Source: Pseudomonadota bacterium
Lineage (GTDB): Bacteria; Pseudomonadota; Alphaproteobacteria; UBA828; JAPUJA01
Length of the DNA: 5,762 nucleotides
NCBI GenBank assembly: GCA_027296525.1
Contig: JAPUJA010000315.1
Coordinates: 1-5,762, forward strand
Direction of reading: 5' to 3'
Shown here: piece by piece, positions 1-5,624 of the stretch
Layout: the number at the start of each line of letters is the position of its first letter
Position numbering within the stretch: position 1 is the stretch's first letter
Program-made: the position numbers and the translations under genes
Notes under the pieces: model-generated
Database searches by the model: none
What the model was told of the DNA's origin: nothing
What the model saw: only the letters and a program-made list of their open reading frames with translations

Positions 1-116
1 CTTTTCTCGGGTCCCTGCGCGGCGGATTAGACGACCGAATCGCGTCCTGGTGGTCACTTCCTGGTCACTCAGATAGAGCGACCTTCGGCCTTCCTTCTCT
101 AACCTACTGATTTTTC

Positions 117-191
117 TGGTGCCGGGCGTAGGATTCGAACCCACGGCCTACTGATTACAAATCAGTTGCTCTACCACTGAGCTAGCCCGGC
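117..191 (-). tRNA. tRNA-Thr(UGU)
   Basis: Read on the minus strand this folds as a complete class I cloverleaf. It has a 7-bp acceptor stem (GCCGGGC / GCCCGGC), a D arm GCTCAGTGGTAGAGC, a 5-bp anticodon stem ACTGA/TCAGT around the loop TTTGTAA, and a T arm with loop TTCGAAT. The anticodon TGT is the complement of 157-159 and decodes ACA and ACG threonine codons. The discriminator base is A (120) and the CCA end is encoded (119-117). It lies 136 nt downstream of the SDR gene on the same strand, so it may be read from its own promoter or by read-through of the ABC operon. No clear T-tract terminator follows it. Confidence 0.97.
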
Positions 192-221
192 AGAGGCAAT
201 GAGGTTCTGAGGTCCCGCCAG

Positions 222-250
222 ACATTACTCCCGGCCGCACGGGGGAGCAA
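222..250 (-). promoter_or_regulatory. weak candidate promoter for tRNA-Thr
   Basis: On the minus strand TTGCTC (250-245) and TAATGT (227-222) are separated by 17 nt, and the tRNA starts about 30 nt beyond the -10 box. Each hexamer matches the sigma70 consensus at only three of six positions. The correct spacing and the position just upstream of the tRNA are the only support. The rest of the 192-327 gap holds a loose inverted repeat (304-309 with 321-326, GGGCGG/CCGCCC, 11-nt loop) just after the SDR stop codon. That repeat has no T tract, so it is a poor intrinsic terminator. Confidence 0.25.
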
Positions 251-327
251 GCGAGCCGAGTGAACACCGATCAAAGAATGCGCGCCACCCTCCGAGGATA
301 GACGGGCGGATTGAACCGCGCCGCCCC

Positions 328-1083
328 TTAAGGCATCACGCTGCCGCCGTTGGGGCCGAAGGTCTGGCCCGTGACGAAGGTCGCGCCCGGGCCCGCGAGG
401 AAGAGGGCGACGGAGGCGACCTCCTCCGGCTGGCCCAAGCGTGCGAGCGGGATCTGCTTCTCCTTCTCGATCCATTCGGGCGGCATGTGGGCGGGCGTCA
501 GCATGTCGGTCTCGATCGGCCCGGGCGCGATCGCGTTCACCAGAATGTCGGGCGCGAACTCCTTGGCCCAGGAGCGCGTGAGCGCGAGCACGGCGCCCTT
601 GGAAGCGCAGTAGAGCGAGAAGTCTTCGCGTCCCAGATAGCCGAGGTCGGAGGAGATATTGATCACGCGCCCGCCGCGGCCCTGCTTCACCATCCGCCGA
701 ATGGCCTCGCGCCCGCACAGGAAGACCCCGCGCAAATTTGCGTCCATCAGCCGGTCGTAGTCCTGGTTCGTCGACTCGAGCAGAGGCCCGATCATCTCGA
801 TGCCGGCATTGTTGATGAGAATGTCGAGCCCGCCCAGCCGATCGCCGATGGCCTCGAACATCGAGAGCACCTCGTCCTCCTGGCCCACATCCGCCTTCAC
901 CGCGAAGGCCGAGCCGCCCCCCTTGGCGATCGCATCGACGACCTCGTAGGCCCGCTCGGGGCTCTTGTTATAGTTGACCGCAACTTCCGCCCCATCGGTG
1001 GCGAGGGCGATCGCGATGGCGCGGCCGATGCCGCGCGAGGCGCCGGTCACAAGGGCGGTCTTGCCATCGAGTCCGTCCGTCAT
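328..1083 (-). CDS. SDR family NAD(P)-dependent oxidoreductase (FabG-like)
   Basis: A 251-residue classical short-chain dehydrogenase/reductase, the normal length for the family. Seen in the sequence: cofactor loop TGASRGIG at residues 13-20, NNAG at 91-94, structural Asn116, catalytic Ser145, Tyr158 and Lys162 (YCASK), and the PG turn at 187-188. The complete catalytic set predicts an active cytoplasmic enzyme that interconverts an alcohol and a ketone. Arg17 and the NYN at 37-39 resemble NADPH-using FabG-type enzymes, which is inference. The ATG at 1083 is chosen over an in-frame TTG at 1101 because the protein then starts six residues before the first beta strand and GGGGA lies upstream. 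It is the last gene of the operon, 46 nt after the ATPase, so it may process the imported compound. FabG, glucose-dehydrogenase-like and other SDR roles cannot be separated here. Confidence 0.93.
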   Translation of the reverse strand: MTDGLDGKTALVTGASRGIGRAIAIALATDGAEVAVNYNKSPERAYEVVDAIAKGGGSAFAVKADVGQEDEVLSMFEAIGDRLGGLDILINNAGIEMIGPLLESTNQDYDRLMDANLRGVFLCGREAIRRMVKQGRGGRVINISSDLGYLGREDFSLYCASKGAVLALTRSWAKEFAPDILVNAIAPGPIETDMLTPAHMPPEWIEKEKQIPLARLGQPEEVASVALFLAGPGATFVTGQTFGPNGGSVMP

Positions 1084-1129
1084 TGGTCTCGAGTTCCCCA
1101 AATCCCGATATCCGCAACGACGCCCGGCC

Positions 1130-1957
<828 letters not shown>

Positions 1958-1967
1958 GGCTCTTCGG

Positions 1968-2786
1968 CTATTCGAGATAGCGGAACGCGCGCCGGTGGAA
2001 ATAGCGGATCAATTGATCGCTGGCCAAGCCGATGAAGCCGATCGCGAGCACCCCGGCCATGACCTCGGGCATCTTGCCGAAGCGCCGCGAGATCCAGATC
2101 ACATGGCCGATCCCCTCATTCGCCGCAACAATTTCCGCAATGATGACATAGCTCCAGCACCAGCCGAGCGTGATGCGCAGATTGTCGACCATGGTGGGCG
2201 CCATGGCTGGGAGGATAATCCAGCGCAACACGTGGCGCGTCTTGGCGCCGAGCGTGTAGCAGATTTCGACATACTCGCCCGGCACCCGGCGCGCGGCGTC
2301 CGCGATCAAGAGCACGAGCTGGAAGAAGGTGCCCATCCAGAGAAGTGCGATCTTCGAGGTTTCGCCGATGCCGAGCCAGATGACGGTGAGCGGGACGAGG
2401 GCGGGAACCGGCAGGTAACGGATGAGGTCCATCACCGGCTCATGGGTCGCGCCGATGATACGGTAGGTGTTCATCAGGATCCCGAGCGGAATCGCCATCA
2501 GGGCCGCGATCGTAAATGCAATCATGACGCGCAGAATGCTGATATAGACGTCTTTGATGAAGTTGAACTCGGCGAACAGCGTATACATCGCGATCGCCAC
2601 CCTGATCGGCGAAGGCAGGTAGGCCTCGCGGATCAGGCCGCTCTCGGCGAGAGCGATCCAGAAGACGAGCAGGATCGTGAAGGAGGCGACGGCGAGCGAG
2701 AGCTCCATCGGGCGCGATATCCCGCCGCGGAAGGTGAACAATCCCTTCCACTCGAAACGTCCCTTTTTATCCCGTTCGCTCAGCAC
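1968..2786 (-). CDS. ABC transporter permease (NitT/TauT type, SsuC/TauC-like)
   Basis: A 272-residue inner-membrane channel subunit. Hydrophobic segments suited to spanning the membrane lie near residues 28-47, 83-105, 127-140, 144-163, 205-221 and 241-258. The cytoplasmic coupling (EAA) loop is recognisable around 171-193, with Glu174, Gly180 and the I-LP ending at 191-193; this is where the ATPase docks. LPSPIRV at 57-63 is a common signature after the first helix in taurine/sulfonate-type permeases. The start is GTG, preceded by the strong ribosome site AGGGGG 4-5 nt upstream. The gene lies 77 nt downstream of the binding protein, beyond a hairpin, and 10 nt upstream of the ATPase. With one permease gene present, the channel is expected to be a homodimer. 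Confidence 0.95.
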   Translation of the reverse strand: MLSERDKKGRFEWKGLFTFRGGISRPMELSLAVASFTILLVFWIALAESGLIREAYLPSPIRVAIAMYTLFAEFNFIKDVYISILRVMIAFTIAALMAIPLGILMNTYRIIGATHEPVMDLIRYLPVPALVPLTVIWLGIGETSKIALLWMGTFFQLVLLIADAARRVPGEYVEICYTLGAKTRHVLRWIILPAMAPTMVDNLRITLGWCWSYVIIAEIVAANEGIGHVIWISRRFGKMPEVMAGVLAIGFIGLASDQLIRYFHRRAFRYLE

Positions 2787-2800
2787 ACGGCCCCCCTGTC

Positions 2801-2840
2801 AAAACGAGGCCGGCCACCGCACCCGGCGGTGGCCGGCTCG
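2801..2840 (-). terminator. intercistronic attenuator/stabilising hairpin between binding protein and permease
   Basis: A perfect 12-bp GC-rich stem pairs 2809-2820 with 2826-2837 across a 5-nt loop. Four more pairs (2805-2808 with 2837-2840) can form if one G is bulged. In the direction of transcription the stem is followed by TTTT (2804-2801). This is the form of a weak intrinsic terminator or an RNA 3'-stabilising stem. In ABC importer operons such elements after the binding-protein gene keep its transcript in excess over the membrane components. The permease has its own strong ribosome site directly downstream, so some read-through is expected. Confidence 0.65.
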
Positions 2841-2863
2841 AGTTCAGCGTGGCGCTCGTCTGT

Positions 2864-3889
2864 CTAGCGTTCGTGGCCCACGAAGAGGTCGGTGATGATC
2901 GAGTTGTCGATCTTCGTGTCCGAGCTCAGAAGCGCGTCCGCCACGCCGCTCTCGACGTTGAGCTGCATGACCGTGTCGAAGTTGTCGTGCAACGTGCCCC
3001 GCTCGCCGTGGGTCCCCATAAAGACGACCGCCTCGTCGTAGCTGACGAACGGCCCGCCTTCGAGGGTCTCGAGAATTTCCTCGGGTGTCAGGTTGAAGAA
3101 CGGCGCCATGAATTCGGCCGCTTTCTCCGGGTTCGCCATGAAGTAGTCGATCGCCCGATAGACCGCCCGCAAGTAACCCCGCACCATCTCCGGGTTCGCC
3201 TCGATGACCCGCTGGTCGACGAACCAGACGTCGACGATGAGACCCGGATAGTCCGCCGAATCGAGCAGCCGGTGGGCGCCCTCGCGGATGCCGGCGTTCA
3301 GGATCTGGGTCGCCACGGGCTCGTAGACCGCAACGGCGTCGACCTTTGGATCGGCGAACACGCCGAGCGCATCGGCGGTCGAGATATTCGTCGTCTCGAG
3401 GTCGTCGAACGTCATCCCGCATTCTTCTTTCAGCGCCTTCTGCAGGAGCAGCGGCGCGGGCACCGTCGGCTCGTAGGCGAAGAGCTTGCCCCTCAGGTCG
3501 CAGACGCTCTGGATCTCGGCGCTCGCGATGATCGCGTCGCCACCCATCGAGATGTCCTCAACCCCGATGATGACTCCCATCGTGTCGTCGTCGCGCGGAC
3601 GGCTCTGGTATTCGCCGACTGTGCGCGAGTTGCAGTTGATCTGGCCCGTGTCCATGGCGGCGAACTGCACCGTCAGGTCGTCGTCGAAGATGTACTCGAC
3701 CTCCACTCCCTCCTGCTCGAAATAGCCGAGCTCGTCGGCGAGCCTGTTGATCGACTGGGGCGGCCAGAATGTGATGGCGCAGATCAGCTTATCCGTGATG
3801 ACGTCGGCGGCCGCGGCGGGGGTCGTCCCACCGATGCTGGCTGCGAGGGCGAGAATGGCCAGAGTAAGAATGGCTGCAATGCGTGACAT
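2864..3889 (-). CDS. ABC transporter substrate-binding protein (TauA/SsuA/NMT1-like), secreted
   Basis: A 341-residue periplasmic receptor that captures the ligand and delivers it to the permease. Residues 1-28 form a Sec signal peptide: MSR, a hydrophobic core at 4-19, and AAAA before Asp29, where cleavage is likely. The mature part has NMT1/TauA-family features: WPPQSINRLADELGYFEQEG near 42-61, VYEPVATQI at 188-196, and the helix ending in YFMANPEKAAEFM at 249-261. There is no lipobox Cys, so it should be soluble rather than lipid-anchored. Four cysteines (37, 86, 130, 157) could form disulfides. The mature protein is strongly acidic, with 56 Asp/Glu against 20 Lys/Arg by my count. The ATG is supported by AGGGAGA 5 nt upstream. 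It is the first gene of the operon. The family covers nitrate, sulfonate, taurine, thiamine-precursor and other ligands; the one used here cannot be assigned. Confidence 0.93.
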   Translation of the reverse strand: MSRIAAILTLAILALAASIGGTTPAAAADVITDKLICAITFWPPQSINRLADELGYFEQEGVEVEYIFDDDLTVQFAAMDTGQINCNSRTVGEYQSRPRDDDTMGVIIGVEDISMGGDAIIASAEIQSVCDLRGKLFAYEPTVPAPLLLQKALKEECGMTFDDLETTNISTADALGVFADPKVDAVAVYEPVATQILNAGIREGAHRLLDSADYPGLIVDVWFVDQRVIEANPEMVRGYLRAVYRAIDYFMANPEKAAEFMAPFFNLTPEEILETLEGGPFVSYDEAVVFMGTHGERGTLHDNFDTVMQLNVESGVADALLSSDTKIDNSIITDLFVGHER

Positions 3890-3912
3890 GATCGTCTCCC
3901 TAAAAGTGTCGC

Positions 3913-3934
3913 GGCGGTTGTGGCCGCCTTTTTT
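3913..3934 (+). terminator. terminator-like hairpin facing away from the ABC operon
   Basis: On the plus strand GGCGG (3913-3917) and CCGCC (3924-3928) form a 5-bp stem with a 6-nt loop, followed directly by six T (3929-3934). No plus-strand gene lies to the left, so it could only stop antisense transcription leaving the binding-protein gene. On the minus strand the same stem sits in the binding-protein 5' leader, about 25 nt before the start codon, where it could affect translation. Confidence 0.3.
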
Positions 3935-3975
3935 CCGGTCATAGGACCCCCGCGCCGTCGAAGCCCTGGCGCCGA

Positions 3976-3999
3976 ATCCGTTGAACGGGTTGTTTTTTT
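3976..3999 (+). terminator. second terminator-like hairpin upstream of the ABC operon
   Basis: On the plus strand ATCCGT (3976-3981) pairs with ACGGGT (3985-3990), six pairs including one G-T wobble, across the loop TGA. It is followed by TG and seven T (3993-3999). The form fits a short intrinsic terminator on the plus strand. The T run is also the complement of an A tract that sits at the predicted transcription start of the ABC operon, so the match may be incidental. Confidence 0.25.
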
Positions 4000-4006
4000 C
4001 TATTTG

Positions 4007-4035
4007 ATGCTAGGCCGTTGTCCGAGCCATTGCAA
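4007..4035 (-). promoter_or_regulatory. candidate sigma70 promoter of the ABC-SDR operon
   Basis: On the minus strand TTGCAA (4035-4030) and TAGCAT (4012-4007) are separated by exactly 17 nt; each matches the consensus at four of six positions. Transcription would start near 4000, giving a leader of about 110 nt before the binding-protein ATG. The first transcribed bases would be an A7 tract (3999-3993). Three AGACGTCT palindromes lie upstream, centred about 86, 102 and 114 bp before this start, which suits an activator. Confidence 0.4.
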
Positions 4036-4080
4036 GGTCCGACGGGCACGGGGGGCGATGATGGCGAGTGGGAAGCCACA

Positions 4081-4118
4081 AAGACGTCTACCCACCAAGA
4101 CGTCTAACAAGACGTCTA
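4081..4118. repeat. three direct copies of AAGACGTCTA, a possible operator array
   Basis: The 10-mer AAGACGTCTA occurs exactly at 4081-4090, 4097-4106 and 4109-4118. Each copy is centred on the 8-bp palindrome AGACGTCT. Copies 2 and 3 also share a preceding C and a following A. Centre-to-centre spacing is 16 and 12 bp. Three exact copies of a palindromic 10-mer within 38 bp are very unlikely by chance. The position, in the non-coding gap upstream of the ABC operon, suggests binding sites for a dimeric regulator. I cannot assign the regulator family from the half-site, and no regulator gene is in the window. Confidence 0.6.
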
Positions 4119-4282
4119 AGAGGAACCCGCGCCGCGCGCCTTCTGGCTGGAAGAGGCGCTCCCATCGCGGCTCTATCGTTCCAAGATCTTAGCCCTTCGC
4201 GTGCATCCGCGGGCGTTTCGGGTGGTGGCGCAGCCCTCCTGCGGCAGGGCCTCGGGCGGGCATGGATCATCGCGTCCGTCGG
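4119..4282. other. GC-rich intergenic stretch without a recognisable gene
   Basis: This part of the rlmB-ABC gap shows no ORF with a ribosome site or family resemblance. It holds an imperfect hairpin (GCGCC 4136-4140 with GGCGC 4155-4159, extended by a few pairs) and a short CCTG/CAGG stem inside GCCCTCCTGCGGCAGGGC. Neither is followed by a T tract. If transcription of the ABC operon starts in the AT-rich island to the right, this stretch would be part of a long 5' leader. Confidence 0.4.
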
Positions 4283-4334
4283 TCTTAAATATTATGCAAT
4301 TATAGTCTATTATAAGAGTTCATTGATATTTTAA
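4283..4334 (-). promoter_or_regulatory. AT-rich island with two tandem TATAAT hexamers
   Basis: By count 43 of 52 bases are A or T (about 17% GC), in a window that is otherwise strongly GC-rich. On the minus strand two perfect -10 hexamers TATAAT lie at 4314-4309 and 4304-4299, 10 bp apart, and TAATAT follows in the same 10-bp rhythm. No good -35 box is found 16-18 nt upstream of either. The island starts about 25 nt beyond the rlmB stop codon. It could be an alternative start region for the ABC operon, a curved or easily melted DNA site, or a target for a silencer that prefers AT-rich DNA. Confidence 0.45.
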
Positions 4335-4359
4335 TCGAGCTCGTGAAAGGTGCTGATTC

Positions 4360-5181
4360 TCAACCACGGCGGCGGGTCGATTCATAAAGGACGATGGCGG
4401 CGGCGACCGAGACGTTGAGCGAGGGCACCGCGTCGCTGATCGGAAGACGGATGAGCTCATCGCAGGCACGCTTGACCAGCGGCCGAAGCCCGGAACCTTC
4501 GGCGCCCAGCACGAGGCAGACGGGCCGGTCGAGATCGGCGCCTTCGATCACGGCGTCCGCTTGCGGGTCGAGCCCGAGGCACCAATAACCTTCAGCCTTC
4601 AAGGCCTGAAGCGCGCGCGCGAGGTTGGTCACGCGCACGAGGGGAACCCGCTCGAGAGCGCCCGAGGCGGCCTTGGCGAGCGCCCCGGAGGCCTGCGGGG
4701 CGTGGCGGGTCTGCTGGATCACGGCCTTGGCCCCGAAGGCCGCCGCCGTTCGGAGAATCGCTCCGACATTCCGAGGATCCGTCACCTGATCGAGCATCAA
4801 GAGGCGCGTTGACGCCGCGGCGGTCGCGCCGTCGAGCCGGCAGGCCCTATCGAGATCGATCTCGGGCAGCGGGTCGGCGAGCAGGGCGACGCCCTGATGG
4901 GACGCGCCGGGCGCCAGGTAGCGCTCGATCTCCTCTGGTGAGACGATCTCAGGGGGCACGCCGCTGTGATCGGCCCGCCAGGCCGTGCCGGGGGCCGCCC
5001 GGCGGTTTTCCTCCCGGTCCGCCTGGGCCGTCACCAGAAGGCGCCGGCAGCGGCGTTGGGGATTCGCCAGGGCGGCGCGCACCGCGTGGCGGCCGTAGAG
5101 CCAGCCGCCGGGCGCCCGGGAGTTCCGTTTGCCCACGCGGGAGGCGGATTTGCGGCGAAAACTGTCCTTGCGCGGGGCCAT
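4360..5181 (-). CDS. rlmB: 23S rRNA (guanosine(2251)-2'-O)-methyltransferase RlmB (TrmH/SpoU family)
   Basis: A 273-residue SPOUT-class methyltransferase that uses S-adenosylmethionine to methylate the ribose of G2251 in the peptidyl-transferase region of 23S rRNA. After a basic N-terminal tail (residues 1-25) comes the SpoU substrate-binding domain, beginning GGWLYGRHAV at 25-34. The knotted catalytic domain follows, with DQVTDPRNVGAILR at 131-144 (Asn138, Arg144), LVLGAEGSGL at 223-232 and the C-terminal SLNVSVAAAI at 254-263. All three SpoU motifs are intact. The start is uncertain: ATG at 5181 has no well-spaced ribosome site, whereas an in-frame TTG at 5190 has GGGAG four nt upstream and would add three residues. 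The gene is divergent from the tRNA-tuf cluster, a common alphaproteobacterial arrangement. It shares the ABC operon's strand but is separated from it by 470 bp. Confidence 0.93.
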   Translation of the reverse strand: MAPRKDSFRRKSASRVGKRNSRAPGGWLYGRHAVRAALANPQRRCRRLLVTAQADREENRRAAPGTAWRADHSGVPPEIVSPEEIERYLAPGASHQGVALLADPLPEIDLDRACRLDGATAAASTRLLMLDQVTDPRNVGAILRTAAAFGAKAVIQQTRHAPQASGALAKAASGALERVPLVRVTNLARALQALKAEGYWCLGLDPQADAVIEGADLDRPVCLVLGAEGSGLRPLVKRACDELIRLPISDAVPSLNVSVAAAIVLYESTRRRG

Positions 5182-5281
5182 CCCCGTCAATATACTCCCA
5201 CTTCAAATCCCTGAAATTCTCGTGCCCGAGATTGAGCTGAATCGGCGGACCTCGGCTGCACTGGTGTGTCTTACTATCTCA

Positions 5282-5311
5282 TTGACATTCAAGCGGGAAA
5301 TCACATATTGC
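5282..5311 (+). promoter_or_regulatory. promoter of the tRNA-Tyr / tRNA-Gly / tuf unit
   Basis: A perfect -35 box TTGACA (5282-5287) is followed after 18 nt by TATTGC (5306-5311); at 17 nt spacing ATATTG is the alternative. The -10 match is modest, but the -35 match, the AT-richer setting and the position about 35 nt before tRNA-Tyr fit. The sequence just downstream of the -10 box is GC-rich (CCGACTTCCC), like the discriminators of stable-RNA promoters under growth-rate (ppGpp) control; this is inference. Downstream, GCGAGGGC is repeated at 5323-5330 and 5332-5339. No convincing rlmB promoter was found on the opposite strand of this 165-bp gap. Confidence 0.5.
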
Positions 5312-5346
5312 CGACTTCCCTAGCGAGGGCTGCGAGGGCCAGGCGC

Positions 5347-5432
5347 GGAGGGGTGGCCGAGTGGTTAAAGGCAGCAGACTGTAAATCTGCCGACGTACGT
5401 CTACGTAGGTTCGAATCCTACCCCCTCCACCA
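5347..5432 (+). tRNA. tRNA-Tyr(GUA)
   Basis: A class II tRNA of 86 nt including an encoded CCA. The acceptor stem is GGAGGGG/CCCCTCC with discriminator A (5429). The anticodon stem GCAGA/TCTGC holds loop CTGTAAA with anticodon GTA at 5381-5383. The extra-long variable arm (5391-5404) contains GACGTACGTC and is diagnostic for Tyr, Ser or Leu types. The T arm GTAGG-TTCGAAT-CCTAC is canonical. It is the first gene of the plus-strand cluster, followed 40 nt later by tRNA-Gly, and probably shares a precursor transcript with it and tuf. Confidence 0.97.
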
Positions 5433-5472
5433 GAGATCTTCGGTTGCGGGGCGCCGTCCCGTGAGCGGACAG

Positions 5473-5546
5473 GCGGGTGTAGCTCAATGGTAGAGCGCCA
5501 GCCTTCCAAGCTGGATACGTGGGTTCGATCCCCATCACCCGCTCCA
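5473..5546 (+). tRNA. tRNA-Gly(UCC)
   Basis: A class I cloverleaf of 74 nt including CCA. The acceptor stem is GCGGGTG/CACCCGC with discriminator T (5543). The D arm is AGCTCAATGGTAGAGC, the anticodon stem CCAGC/GCTGG surrounds loop CTTCCAA, and the anticodon TCC lies at 5495-5497. The T loop is TTCGATC. It decodes GGA and GGG codons, which are exactly the glycine codons used in the visible part of tuf downstream. It matches glyT in the E. coli thrU-tyrU-glyT-thrT-tufB cluster. Confidence 0.97.
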
Positions 5547-5624
5547 GTCGTTCGGCAGCTGAAAGCGTTCAGCGTGGCCATGTCATCGGAGCTTGGTGCG
5601 TTCAATCTGTAGAAAGAGCAGGCG

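Noticed and set aside
3..110. A frame open from the left edge to a TGA at 108-110 on the plus strand, possibly a gene end
   Set aside because: Only 35 codons are visible, with no recognisable motif and no codon bias like the neighbours, so it is not supportable.
304..326. A tRNA-like T arm (GGTTCAATCC) after the SDR gene
   Set aside because: The 5-bp T stem cannot form in register, and no acceptor, D or anticodon arm surrounds it. It is better read as a loose inverted repeat.
3890..4080. A TPP (thiamine) or other riboswitch in the binding-protein leader, which would identify the substrate
   Set aside because: The conserved TPP-box pieces (CUGAGA, ACCUGAUC) are absent on the minus strand, and no other riboswitch core is recognisable.
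4068..4334. An 88-codon plus-strand frame across the AGACGTCT repeats and the AT-rich island
   Set aside because: It starts at GTG with no ribosome site, its composition changes abruptly, and the peptide resembles no family I know. A minus-strand frame at 4088-4270 fails for the same reasons.
2842..5578. The 12-mer GTTCAGCGTGGC at 2842-2853 and again at 5567-5578
   Set aside because: About one 12-base match is expected by chance in a window this long, and the flanking bases show no further similarity.
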